Of a stretch of DNA of 64,000 bases, positions 31,001-37,527 are shown one piece after another. The notes beneath the pieces were generated by a model. The model was not told the origin of the DNA. It did no database searches and saw nothing but the letters and a program-made list of their open reading frames with translations. Where the stretch lies: positions 69,340,542-69,404,541 of the forward strand of contig CM075858.1 of assembly GCA_037975125.1 (NCBI GenBank). Direction: 5' to 3'. The stretch is from Latrodectus hesperus (Eukaryota > Arthropoda > Arachnida > Araneae > Theridiidae). Both the position numbers and the translations under genes were made by a program. Position 1 is the stretch's first letter, and every line of letters starts with the position of its first letter.

Positions 31001-34000
31001 GCAAGGTCACCAAACTAGTTCCATAATTTTCGAATTGCAATAGAAATCACACAGAAAGTTGAAATACAGTCAGTCACAAAAGTCTACGTACAACCCTAAA
31101 AAGGGCACATTTCAAAACCGAGTTATATTTCAATTTGCAAAATCGAATAAATATTTCCTTTTTCACTAAAAACTGTGATTTACAAAATTAACTATCATCT
31201 ACTGAGAAATTTTGTGAATATGTAAAAATTAGTGCGTCACAAAAGTCTGCATACACACGATTGGTTGAGAAGAGAAAATTTACCTATGAAGATTTGTTGA
31301 AGGTTACTTCAGTTTGAGGTGGCACTTTTGTAGTTAGTTCATAGTTAGTATTTTCCATGATATTACAATAGCATATTGCTTTAAAATGAGCCAGGGAAAG
31401 GAAACATCCTTAGAACTTCAAAATTTGGTAGTAAAATTGAAACGTGATAAGAAATCTTACTCCGAAATTGCCAAAATTGTAAATAAAAGTCGGTCGACTG
31501 TGCAAACAATCTACAGAAACTTTGTTAAATGCGAACATGTGCTCAGCAATTCTCGATGTGGTCGTCCAAGAAAGCTCAATGATCGAGAAGCAAGAGCCAT
31601 AGTAAGAAAAAAGAAGAAAAATCCAAAAATTAGTGCCCCAAAATTAGCGGATCAAATTGAAAAGCAAGTATATCCAGAAAATGTTCGTAGAATTCTTCGA
31701 TTGGCCGGCTACAATGGCAGAGTTCCCAGAAGGAAACCATTCGTATCATCTGTAAACCGAAAGAAAAGACTTGCCTTTGCTTCTGCATATATTGACAAGG
31801 ATTTCGAGTTTTGGAAAACAGTTTTGTGTTCGCCGACGAGAGCAAGTTCAACATTTTTGGAAGTGATGGTCGCGGAAAAGTTTGGAGGAAAAAAAACACA
31901 GAAATGAACCCCAAGAATTTGACTCCCACCGTTAAAACACGGTGGAGGCAGTGTGATCGTTTGGGGTGCCATGGCAGCAGCTGGAGTTGGTAATCTGGTT
32001 TTCATCGAGGGTACTATAAATCGTTTTGGATACCTGAAGATTTTGCAAGGCAACCTACATGAATCAGTCAGAAAATTGGGACTTGGAAGCAACTTTGTCT
32101 TCCAACAAGACAATGATTCTAAGCACACAGCAAAGATTGTAAAGGAATGGCTGCTCTACAAGACGCCCAAACAGTTGCATTCACCTCCACAGTCTCCAGA
32201 CCTTAACCCTATCGAATACATTTGGGAGGAAGTCGACAGAAAAATACGACAACAACCCATTAACAACGTCAAAATCCTAAAGAAGGCTATGCAGCAGGCT
32301 TGGTCCCAAATTTCACCTGAAACAACAAAGAACCTGGTGAATTCGATGTCAAACCGAATGCGAGCAGTCATTGCTTCAAAGGGAGGGCCTACCAAGTATT
32401 AATGGTATTTTTATTTTTGTTTATTGCCAAAAATTTGAGTTTCCTGTCTTTGTATGCAGACTTTCATGACCACATAATTTGAAACTTTTGTTATTTTCAT
32501 TACGTTTTAACAAATATGTTGATAATTTTATTTATTTATTCTGAGTTATTATGAGAAATAATTATGAAAATAAAATTGAATTTTCGAAATTATGAGTTAT
32601 GTGCAAAATATACGAAAATCAGAGTGTATACGTAGACTTTTGTGACTGACTGTATCAGTGTCTCCAAAAAAAAACCTTTTTCGGCTTTTATTATGGATAG
32701 ATCAACGTAATTTTCTCAGTTTTGCTACATAAAAACCTGCCTCAATCACAATTCTATTTTAGCATCAAGTCAAGTGATTATTTGCCTTCATTAATTGGCG
32801 GCAAAAGAGTACTCTATGGTAATTCTGAATATCTTGATGGAATACCTCAAAAATATTTAGATGATTATTATTAGAAGCGCGCTAAGGAAGTTTTATATAC
32901 GTCCTAGAATAGTTTTTCTCCTTAATATTGTGTTTTTTATTTCCTACAATTAAGTGATCATTACTTTATGGGTTACTATTGTAATATTTATATAGCCCTG
33001 TTGTTTTTAGATTGCACATCCATCGTGTTACCATTTCAGTTAAGGCCATTTGTTAACTTTAATTAGCTTAAAAGTATTAGCAAAAGATCATAGTAAGAAT
33101 GTTTACTTTAAAATTTCAACTAAAGATGATATTCTGAAATATAATTTGCTCTTTAATCTGTTGTTGTTACTAATGACACTTGGACAAGCCAAGCTCGCTA
33201 TGCCTTGGCTATGTAAATTTAAGTCAATTGGGAGCGTCTTTCGTTTTTAATCAGAGCACCATGAAGGTGAAAGTACAACTTTGCTCTACACACATGCCAT
33301 AGGAACCCGTTTATAGGGTAGATAACCATTCACACTTCATTCATACAAGGAAAGGACAAAGACGGGATAGATAAAGGGAGAAAGTACATCCATGCCCGAA
33401 CCGGAATTCGAGCCCAGGACTTCCTTATCCGCTGTCAGGCACGCTGACCACTAGACAAGTTGGGCGGCGCTCTTTAATCTTTATCTTTTTAATGAGTTTG
33501 ATTAATTTTGAATTTAATAATCCACTTTGCTTTGACAAAGATAAAAATGAATGGAAACATTGCTAGATCTTTGGATCATCAAAATATTTTATTTTATTTT
33601 TTTTTATCAAATTTTCAAATAAAAGCTTTATCAAAATAAAAGCAAATTGAATATGTTTATGAAATACATATTCGCTGTATGATTTTAATAAAGTAATATT
33701 AACTGTTGACAGTGGCTGCTTCTTATATTTTTTGCTGGAGTATAATTGAAGATCATAAAATAAACTCATTGATATGGTTAGTGTTTAAACTTGGGTTACG
33801 ACTCGTTGCACTGATTTATGCTCCATCGCATTTAAAAGATACTATAGTGCCAAGTTGGGATCTTTGGACAACTGACAAATCGCGGACATAGCCTTAATCA
33901 GCGCTTAATAGATGATCTAAGTTTAATTTTCAATGTATTTAGCAGATAAATAAACCCTTACACACAGCATGCGTTCAGAAATATTTCATGATTTGGATAG

Positions 34001-34429
34001 CTAATATATGCTATAATTTCAGAACATTTTCCTTAAAATATGGCATAACAAAATGTTTAAAACTTACTCTTAATTAGAGAGGGAGAAAATTTCAGCACTG
34101 AATTTTTTCTAAGAGAGATTTTAATTACTTTGTGATCTAACTCAATCTAGCTTACTGCAGTATATATGTTACCACTGATACCCATATTTTTATTATTATT
34201 TAGAGTGGATTCACTAAGGGAAGAAAATGAATTTATCAAAAATTATGTGCAATCAGTATTAGATAATGCATCCAGTGATTTATCTCTGCACAAGAAATTT
34301 ATGCAAGAATCCAGGCAATTTTTTCTGGAAGGAATTCAAGATTTTATGAAAAACTTCGAAGAAAAGAAACAACATTTTATTCCTAATACTTCAGAAATAA
34401 GTGATAACCAAGAAAGCATTGACGAATAA
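3347..34429 (+). CDS. Coiled-coil protein gene, CCDC13-like, 3' nine exons
   Basis: Joined exons: 3347-3469, 6523-6783, 8855-9031, 11755-11931, 14226-14429, 17059-17168, 27276-27458, 29655-29828, 34204-34429 (with stop). Together they give about 544 residues and no in-frame stop. All introns are GT-AG and every phase matches. The product is acidic/basic-rich and largely heptad-like, with no signal peptide or membrane segment. From memory of the family, exon 2 (KVQELQDHL) and exon 4 (SKACNTRLEEEIITLRDAL) resemble the centriolar-satellite protein CCDC13, needed for ciliogenesis; human CCDC13 is about 715 residues, which would leave roughly 170 residues upstream. No alignment was run, and another long coiled-coil protein remains possible. 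The 5' exons are missing. Introns range from about 2 to 10 kb and are full of transposons. The stop codon lies inside an AATAAA hexamer, and further AATAAA sites follow near 34.69 kb. Confidence 0.7.
3800..4067 (-). mobile_element. tRNA-derived SINE, family A, copy 1
   Basis: On the minus strand a tRNA-like head starts at 4067 with an A-box region (CTAGTAGTCAGCGTACCTGA) and a B box (GGTTCGAATCC, about 4000). The body shares long blocks with the copies at 13.8 and 33.2 kb (ATGGATGTACTTTCTC, GGTTGCCTACCC, CATGCCATAG, each with small differences). The left end is uncertain. Confidence 0.8.
5500..5585 (+). mobile_element. tRNA-like SINE head, degenerate
   Basis: A-box-like TAGCTTAGTGCTTGGAT is followed 30 bp later by a perfect B box (GGTTCGACCCC). 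The T-arm cannot pair as in a true tRNA and there is no credible acceptor stem, so this is read as a SINE head, not a tRNA gene. Confidence 0.55.
5931..6055 (+). mobile_element. tRNA-derived SINE, family B, copy 1
   Basis: It starts GCCGAGCTGGCAGCCGAATG with an A-box-like GGTTAGTGC and continues into GGTCCCGGTCTAATTAGCCC, then GTGTGCAAAAAATGACCG. The same order of blocks recurs near 35.64 kb (head only), 50.3 kb (middle) and 63.34 kb (whole, diverged). Confidence 0.65.
6523..6783 (+). CDS. Coiled-coil gene, exon with non-helical linker
   Basis: 261 bp, 87 codons, phase 0/0. A pyrimidine-rich acceptor ends TTTTTCAG at 6522 and the donor GTAATT starts at 6784. The first 30 residues (FKETGACSGDFQDILKHG) look non-helical, then a coiled coil (IENIHQLRRKVQELQDHL), then a second linker (GYPILPNTAAS) and another helix. 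In CCDC13-type proteins a comparable segment sits before a LQxKVxELE heptad run, which is part of the reason for the family call. Confidence 0.8.
8095..8225 (+). mobile_element. SINE family D, internally deleted fragment
   Basis: TGGGCAACGTTGACTCAGC, TTTCATCCTTCCAGTGG, CTTGGCCC and GGACTGTCGTGTCA occur in the same order as in the complete copy at 27839-28107. A central block of about 100 bp is missing, and so is the tRNA-like head. Confidence 0.7.
8855..9031 (+). CDS. Coiled-coil gene, exon 3 of the visible set
   Basis: 177 bp, 59 codons, phase 0/0, acceptor CGTTGCAG and donor GTTTGA (a weaker donor). It encodes AVEKIMNPLLEECTDLRKKL and then a charged helix ending SITSSFQ. It has the same length as the next exon, though the two proteins are not obviously similar. 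Confidence 0.75.
10076..11307 (+). mobile_element. 5'-truncated LINE with RNase H, (GAA)n tail
   Basis: A 1,232-bp 3' fragment of a non-LTR retrotransposon. The 11-bp TSD AATAGTCAGAT flanks it exactly (10065-10075 and 11308-11318), so truncation happened at insertion. It covers the RNase H domain, the C-terminal Cys/His motif and a short 3' UTR ending in GAA repeats. The last 290 bp match the deletion derivative at 37.5-38.3 kb on the other strand, so both belong to one family, probably in the RNase H-bearing I/R1-like group. Confidence 0.9.
10077..11223 (+). pseudogene. LINE ORF2 C-terminal part: RNase H and Cys-rich tail
   Basis: Open in one frame from the insertion point to 11015, then in the +1 frame from about 11002 to 11223, so one indel near 11000 breaks it. 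RNase H type-1 residues are visible in order: YTDGS (Asp codon 10401-10403), QAEVLAI (Glu), SSDSQAALKAL (Asp) and GNERADELAKQ (Asp), with the VPGHKG loop between. The second frame carries CRKCHTQEE, a Cys-Cys-His type tail motif common at LINE ORF2 ends. It lacks endonuclease and reverse transcriptase and cannot be functional by itself. Confidence 0.9.
11755..11931 (+). CDS. Coiled-coil gene, exon 4 of the visible set
   Basis: 177 bp, 59 codons, phase 0/0, acceptor TTTTTCAG and donor GTGAGA. The segment SKACNTRLEEEIITLRDAL followed by NNLLIDSF is the part most like CCDC13, as I recall that family (a SKARNKVL...EVKTLK pattern followed by a DELI motif). It begins about 440 bp after a 5'-truncated LINE insertion in the preceding intron. 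Confidence 0.8.
12866..13489. mobile_element. Foldback MITE, mariner-type ends
   Basis: 624 bp flanked by TA dinucleotides (12864-12865 and 13490-13491). The arms are about 186 bp inverted repeats (12866-13051 and 13304-13489) beginning CAGGTTGTCCCAAAACG on the left and, read inward, CAGGGTGTCCCAAAACG on the right. The middle is unusually GC- and CpG-rich for this window and has no transposase. TA targets and the GTGTCCCAAAA end are typical of Tc1/mariner elements. Open frames in the arms are mirror images, not genes. Confidence 0.88.
13804..14109 (+). mobile_element. tRNA-derived SINE, family A, copy 2
   Basis: Best-preserved head in the family: GCCGCCCAACTTGTCTAGTG with A box, then B box GGTTCGAATTC about 13858-13868. 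The body includes ATGGATGTACTTTCTCTC and GTGAATGGTTGCCTACCC, and it ends CCAAGTGTCATTAGTAACAG. Flanks share only about AAGAT, so a TSD is not firm. It lies in the intron just before exon 14226. Confidence 0.88.
14226..14429 (+). CDS. Coiled-coil gene, exon 5 of the visible set
   Basis: 204 bp, 68 codons, phase 0/0, acceptor TTTTGTAG and donor GTAACT. It encodes a Gln/Glu/Lys-rich helix (HIQEAIENEKSIVQQKMDLY) followed by FYERHELLKNMEEFANSGFT. The frame has no ATG before codon 21, so it is missed by simple ORF calling. Intron retention would meet a stop two codons past the donor. Confidence 0.75.
15925..16015. repeat. (TA)n microsatellite
   Basis: About 90 bp of TA repeat with one TT interruption near 15939, in the intron between exons 14226-14429 and 17059-17168. 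Confidence 0.97.
17059..17168 (+). CDS. Coiled-coil gene, acidic Ser/Thr-rich exon
   Basis: 110 bp, enters in phase 0 and leaves in phase 2 (donor GTGAGG at 17169). The 36 codons (DQQKDDFDSSTPRYETES, then SPTDEETVNEN) form a disordered acidic linker between the two coiled-coil blocks. If the donor were not used, the frame would stop at once (TCA AAG TGA), so a truncated isoform is possible. The phase change here separates the phase-0 exons from the phase-2 exons. A 10.1-kb intron follows. Confidence 0.65.
17343..17764 (+). mobile_element. Short LINE 3' fragment with 12-bp TSD
   Basis: 422 bp flanked by the exact repeat AGTAATTACAAA (17331-17342 and 17765-17776). One frame stays open to 17789 and encodes the C-terminal tail of a LINE ORF2: WCLPELNPDRGITST, MRTGHMRGMKIMPDGSRTY, then LDPRHLF and DTLYTEKAEDVA. 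It ends in a CAA-rich tail (CACAACAACAATAACAAC). It is much richer in G+C than its surroundings and free of stops, suggesting a fairly recent insertion. It belongs to a different LINE family from the copies at 10.1 and 20.5 kb. Confidence 0.85.
17792..17950. mobile_element. hAT-type MITE, 159 bp
   Basis: Imperfect 12-bp TIRs: CAGAGTTGGGCA at the left and, read inward, CAGGGTTGGGCA at the right. They are flanked by a perfect 8-bp TSD ATTTAAAT (17784-17791 and 17951-17958). An 8-bp TSD with CAG ends is diagnostic of hAT elements. It has no coding capacity. It sits 7 bp beyond the TSD of the preceding LINE fragment. Confidence 0.88.
17959..20255. other. Intronic AT-rich DNA, nothing recognised
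   Basis: Part of the 10.1-kb intron between exons 17059-17168 and 27276-27458. No exon, RNA gene or recognisable repeat was found on either strand. Confidence 0.6.
20256..20451 (+). mobile_element. SINE family C, 5' part, split by the LINE
   Basis: A tRNA-like head (GCTGCAGTGGCCTGTTTGG; B-box-like AATTCGAAACCC) is followed by a body that runs to TTGGGGTCTACT at 20440-20451. The same 12 bp recur after the LINE at 26079-26090, after which a body resumes. The SINE was therefore present before the LINE inserted. Confidence 0.75.
20454..20645 (+). repeat. LINE 5' UTR tandem monomers (2 x 96 bp)
   Basis: The unit starting CCCTCAGGGGTTTACC at 20454 repeats at 20550, a 96-bp period. Both units contain TTCTTTAGGTAAATATGGG and AAGGTACCCTAGCGATCT with a few substitutions, then a pyrimidine-rich stretch. 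Tandem 5' monomers carry promoter activity in some LINEs; that function is inferred here. Confidence 0.85.
21106..22221 (+). CDS. LINE ORF1, gag-like nucleic-acid-binding protein
   Basis: 371 residues, intact. ORF1 proteins coat the element RNA and act as nucleic-acid chaperones. Three zinc knuckles are visible from residue 184: CFNCNRFGHSKMFC and CTRCSSLEHQESDC fit CX2CX4HX4C exactly, and CINCKENHSASSKTC is a variant (CX2CX3HX6C). The region before them (about residues 25-180) resembles the RRM-like module of arthropod LINE gag proteins. The tail is Lys/Ser-rich with an acidic patch (SDMDTDID). The ATG at 21106 is the first in frame after the long 5' UTR. The stop overlaps the ORF2 start as TAATG. 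Confidence 0.93.
   Translation: MGPKNSGHGEGLNSSQIDSKFDKIGNVYPKFILIQNNEGMLKQMSPFKILKQIKAVAGEPSNVKKLRSGDLLIESSSAQQSKSLLSLKVFGEIPIIASSHKSLNQCRGVISEIDLLSVSETEILEELKDQRVCNVRRITIHRGEEIIPTKNLILTFDCPNLPNSIKAGYLNCPVRPYIPNPIRCFNCNRFGHSKMFCRSKATCTRCSSLEHQESDCKSEPFCINCKENHSASSKTCSHWQHEKEIQRIKTTRKISYQEAKKQLQNTINFKKPYAHVLKKTVSTAVQTDPSSIAFFKPGTQSKPTTEKSILIKPQKTSDSDNRKKLKIKDQPNVTAFKTSLPTDSHSDMDTDIDNFELIAKNRSRHRKKNPS
22221..25894 (+). pseudogene. LINE ORF2: endonuclease, reverse transcriptase, RNase H (one frameshift)
   Basis: The ATG at 22221 shares its A with the ORF1 stop. Residues 1-210 are an apurinic-type endonuclease (LSWNCHGLR, ACLTLQETN, LIGDFNGH, NSDHFPVIL). The frame runs to 23162, but coding continues in another frame from about 23117 to 25894, so a one-base loss in the A run at 23113-23118 is the likely lesion. 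The reverse transcriptase follows (PGPDGITYQML, IPILKPGKDP, FLDIEKAYDRTW, EGVPQGSVLS) with the catalytic box YVDD at 24215-24226. RNase H acidic residues fall at codons 25115 (Asp), 25214 (Glu), 25286 (Asp) and 25445 (Asp). A CX2CX8HX4C motif (CSSCKIVLTIYHILIEC) lies near the end. Apart from the indel the protein looks complete, which implies a young insertion. Confidence 0.93.
26091..26220 (+). mobile_element. SINE family C, 3' part
   Basis: Sequence resumes with CTTTGATCCCTGCTTC directly after the second TSD copy and continues GACTCCACCCGGCTGC. The right end is uncertain; a CATGCTGATGCAAC / AGCATCAGCAC inverted pair near 26180-26212 may mark the boundary. Confidence 0.55.
26221..27275. other. 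Intronic AT-rich DNA
   Basis: No exon or repeat recognised between the SINE remnant and the exon at 27276. Confidence 0.55.
27276..27458 (+). CDS. Coiled-coil gene, exon 7 of the visible set
   Basis: 183 bp; one base completes the split codon, then 60 codons, leaving in phase 2 (donor GTAAGT at 27459). It encodes NEETVQNGSQLQIEIIQEET and a helix ending DRLLYMIQTQES. The reading frame is fixed by the partner exon, since other frames hit stops. Its first bases share ATGAAGAAACAGT with the end of the previous exon. Confidence 0.75.
27839..28107 (+). mobile_element. tRNA-derived SINE, family D, complete
   Basis: About 269 bp between a 9-bp direct repeat ATTCGTTTT (27830-27838 and 28108-28116). 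The tRNA-like head GCCCGGTGGCATAGTGCCAG has A-box character, with a B box AGGTTCTATCC. The body continues GGTTGACTCAGCCTTTCATC and ends with GGGCTGTCGTGCCATGG. It is a GC-rich island in an intron, and a deleted relative lies at 8.1 kb. Confidence 0.85.
28117..29654. other. Intronic AT-rich DNA
   Basis: No exon or recognisable repeat between the family D SINE and the exon at 29655. Confidence 0.55.
29655..29828 (+). CDS. Coiled-coil gene, exon 8 of the visible set
   Basis: 174 bp, phase 2 in and out (donor GTAAGT at 29829). It encodes LNEMALQVVETGRFIVQKDS followed by a strong heptad run (LLERISQLQKKLAMEKDK) and ends at IGELKN. The entry codon completes a Gln and the exit codon an Asn or Lys, depending on the next exon. 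Confidence 0.75.
29829..31064. other. Intronic DNA with an unresolved repeat
   Basis: The stretch from about 30211 (GGAGGGTCATCCAAAAATTA) looks like the end of a DNA transposon of mariner type, but no matching inverted end was found. A 115-codon open frame at 30671-31018 has no recognisable domain and is not called a gene. Confidence 0.4.
31067..32652 (+). mobile_element. Tc1-like element (DD34E) with IR/DR ends, 1,586 bp
   Basis: TA duplications flank it (31065-31066, 32653-32654). The outermost 24 bp, starting CAGTCAGTCACAAAAGTC, are perfect inverted repeats. A second, related repeat lies inside each end (GTCACAAAAGTCTGCATAC at 31236-31254; in the right end, inverted, about 32450-32470), giving the inverted/direct (IR/DR) layout of some Tc1 elements. 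The transposase between has two frameshifts. It lies in the last intron of the coiled-coil gene. Confidence 0.93.
31386..32402 (+). pseudogene. Tc1-family transposase, two frameshifts
   Basis: The ATG at 31386 opens a paired-like DNA-binding region: a helix-turn-helix (SYSEIAKIVNKSRSTVQTIY), a GRPRKL hook, and a second helical domain with VRRILRLAGYNGR. The catalytic domain gives FADESKFNIF (first Asp 31835-31837), FQQDNDSKHTA (second Asp 32109-32111) and SPDLNPIEYIWEE (Glu 32214-32216). Second Asp and Glu are 34 residues apart, so DD34E. Small indels near 31825 and 31937 shift the frame out and back, so the middle 40 codons are read in another frame. The length of about 338 codons is normal for Tc1. 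Otherwise it is well preserved. Confidence 0.93.
32763..32872 (+). CDS. Possible alternative last exon of the coiled-coil gene
   Basis: After the acceptor CTATTTTAG at 32762 one frame compatible with the phase-2 donor at 29828 runs 36 codons to a TAG (KSSDYLPSLIGGKRVLYGN, then YLDGIPQKYLDDYY). It has no phase-2 donor able to join 34204, so it could only be an alternative end. Protein-like composition is the only support, and chance is a real alternative. Confidence 0.22.
33160..33468 (-). mobile_element. tRNA-derived SINE, family A, copy 3, with TSD
   Basis: 309 bp flanked exactly by GCTCTTTAATCT (33148-33159 and 33469-33480). On the minus strand it starts GCCGCCCAACTTGTCTAGTG like copy 2 and ends CATTAGTAACAACAAC, a short AAC tail. 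This copy defines the family ends. Confidence 0.93.
34204..34429 (+). CDS. Coiled-coil gene, terminal exon
   Basis: 226 bp including the TAA stop; phase-2 entry after acceptor TTATTTAG at 34203. About 74 residues: a charged helix (VDSLREENEFIKNYVQSVL), SLHKKFMQESRQFF, then an acidic tail (SEISDNQESIDE). AATAAA overlaps the stop codon at 34426-34431, so polyadenylation probably uses one of the later AATAAA hexamers. Confidence 0.75.
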
Positions 34430-37400
34430 ACTCTATTATATTCATAATTTGAAATGCCTAAATGTGATTTCTCTTAATCATTAGGAATTAAATTTTTTAT
34501 CGCATTATCTTTGTTTTTTGGTGTGTATTGTAATTATATTGTGTTAATTTTAACTGCAAGACATGAAATTAAGATTCTGATTAGAAAAGATTAAAAAGGA
34601 CACATTTTTCGTAATAATTTTCTTCTCTCTTTTTGAAATTGGTTATTCTTTTTTTCATGTAGGCCTCTTGAAAAAAATCAATGGAACAAAATAAATAAGA
34701 TATTATTTTCAGTCTATATGCTGAAGCATATTAAAAAAGAATATATATCAAAATCAAAATAACTTGAAAATCCCAAATACATTTGTAGCGATAGACATCG
34801 TTAAGAATTATGATAATTTGCTCTTTTAATTAAAAAATATATATTTTTTAAATAAGTATTATTTATAAAATAAGAAAACTATATGTTTAATATTATAAAA
34901 AATTAATGTTTAAAATCTTTTTTGTTAATTGATTAGTAATTTTTACTCTTAATTTTTAAGTCTAAAAATAATAGAGTGTTTCGATCACTAATTCTCCCAG
35001 ACGAAAATGATAAATGATAAGGTAGTTTAAGCATGAGTAAAGCTAATTTTTACTTTTGAAATCATTAGAAGCACGCACACACAAAGGGCCTTTCTCATAA
35101 ATTTGGAGAATACTTAAATTTCAATAAAAATAGACACAAAAAACTCTATTCCCCTAACTTTCTCAAAATAGGTTTTCGAGAACAAATGCTGCAGATAGTA
35201 TTTCATTTACAAATTGAAGTTTTGAAATAATGCTAAGCACTATAAAGCATAAAGTAAAAACCTTTTTCAACAATAATTTGCTTTTAACTCAAGTTATAAC
35301 ACCAGCATAAAATGTTAAATAATTACATCAGCATCATAATAAACATTATTTTCAAATATGTTTTATTTTTAACACTCTGGAAATGGAAAAAATATGTTAA
35401 GATAAAAATTTAATTTATTTAAATTTCAATTTTTCAAAGTTGTTATACTTTGAAAGTAATTTTAAAGTAATGTTAAATTTGGATATACTAAACATCTGAT
35501 ATCTAAAAATAATTATCATTTTCATATAAAAAATACAAATTTGTTTGGCACACATAATATTACACATAAAAACTAATATTTCATATACTCATTTCATATT
35601 AGTAATCACATTAACTAGTGGCTACAAACTTATGGATACTAGCCGAGTTGATGGACGAATGGTTAAAGTCATGCTTTTGGTTTATCAATTTATGGATTCA
35701 AATCCCACATTGGGCTTGGAGGTTTGAAGTGGTTTGGAATTCATTTTAACTGTGGGTACAGATCTAATTATAGCCATCGTGTACAAAACATGAGCATTAA
35801 GAAACAAACAAGAAAAGCATACAATTATGAACATTATTGCGCAAATAATGACAACTTGGGATTTGAGATCGCTAATAACAGCAAGGAAAAAGACATAATT
35901 TTGCTGAATGAAGATATAGCTCGAATCCTTAAATATTAAATTTTCTTGCAATTTATAAAAATGAGCTGAAATTAGAATGTACGAAAATTATAAAATTCTC
36001 TATAACAGAAGTGCAAGATTTTTAAAGTCAATATGAAAAATAATTTAGTTTAGCAGATTCTAATAGTGTATTCAATACTACATTTGTATATATAATATTA
36101 ATTTTGTGTACGAAATTCTTTTTTGAATATATAATAAGCTACATGTTATCCCCTTTTGGGTGATGATATTAAGCCATTTATAAATAAATATAAAAATGTG
36201 TCTGCTAATATAAAAATTATAAAAACTATGCAATTTTACTATGATTTCTATATTTTTATGAACTTTAATTACCAGTTCTTATCAAAACTTTAACCATGAA
36301 TTTACCATATATCAATTGGAAGAATTTTGTACATAATGATTCCTTCACATGCTATGACTGCTTATTTATAAAGAGAATGCTATGCAGTAACACTGACGCT
36401 TGTTCACCCTTACGATAACTGAAGTGTAAGGATTTTCCTCACATTTTGAGATAATTATTGTAAATATTTTAAACAGTACCATTTATGTTTATCACTCCAC
36501 TTGGAATACTACCAAACATTCGCTTATAATTATTAAATATGTAAATATTTATTCTTTAATAATTATATAAATAATAAAATTTTATTCCCTCAATATGCAA
36601 CCCTATAGTTTTTTTATGTAAATGCTCTATAATAAAAACTATTTGCTTTGAAAAGACTATTTAGTTTCTCAATAAAAATATACTTTAATACGAAACAACT
36701 TAAAATATAAGCAGCACCATGATATCCTTTCTGTTACATCAGTTTTAGGCCAGTTATATGTTATGTTGTAAAGCAATTTGTTCAAAAGCGATGAATGATA
36801 TCTTTTCCTAGACAACTTATAACAGAATTTGACTTGAATTTGATTGAAAAGACTGAAAAAGATCAAGTTCTACAATTCATATTTTTCAGGTTTGTTTTTG
36901 TTTTAATTATATATTTTCGAATTCTAACCATTAGTTCTCTCCAAATAGATTCTATTTTGTTTAAATGCAACAATTAAAATAACGTTTTTAAGACATTGAG
37001 ATATCAAAGACAAATATTTTGAACGTTAATTTTATATTGTTATTTTCTTGATGAGAAAGAAAGTTACTTTTTATATCCAATTTTATTAGATTTTATTCTG
37101 ATTATTAAAATATTTATCGAGTAATTAAACGCAACGAAAACATAGGCAATAAGCTATTAATTAAGGTCTTTAACGTAATGAATTTTTTAATAAGGGGAAC
37201 TGTGTACATATGTATTCAATAAATACCGTTGAAATCTAAATGAATATTAAGCATCTATATTTACTGTATAGAAAGTAGGCATTATTTTAGAAAATCCAAA
37301 TCAAATAAAAATTAATAGCAAACTAATTAAAGTATTTTTAAAAGCTATCTCCAACGAGAGCTTTATCGACTAATTTCAAACTGGAATAATGACATCACTG

Positions 37401-37516
37401 GCCTTGACTTTGAATTAATAAGTAAAGATACTCTTTACAAAAACGTATTCTAACTTCCTTAAAAATTTGACTTGATATTGGGATAGGTTTACAATTATTA
37501 ACATCAATAAAAATAA
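34430..37516. other. Intergenic AT-rich DNA
   Basis: Downstream of the coiled-coil gene. AATAAATAAG near 34.69 kb could serve as its polyadenylation signal. Apart from the SINE near 35.64 kb nothing is recognised. Confidence 0.5.
35643..35780 (+). mobile_element. SINE family B, copy 2
   Basis: GCCGAGTTGATGGACGAATGGTTAAAGTC matches the family B head with substitutions (shown here as two blocks: GCCGAGTTGATGG and ACGAATGGTTA). A B-box-like GGATTCAAATCCC follows near 35694. The right end is unclear. Confidence 0.6.
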
Positions 37517-37527
37517 TACGTCACATT

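Noticed and set aside
30211..31018. Possible mariner remnant (GGGTCATCCAAAAATTA) and a 115-codon open frame
   Set aside because: No opposite end, no catalytic motif and no recognised domain; kept only as a note on the intron.
31811..31993. Separate 60-codon gene
   Set aside because: It is the frameshifted middle of the Tc1 transposase.
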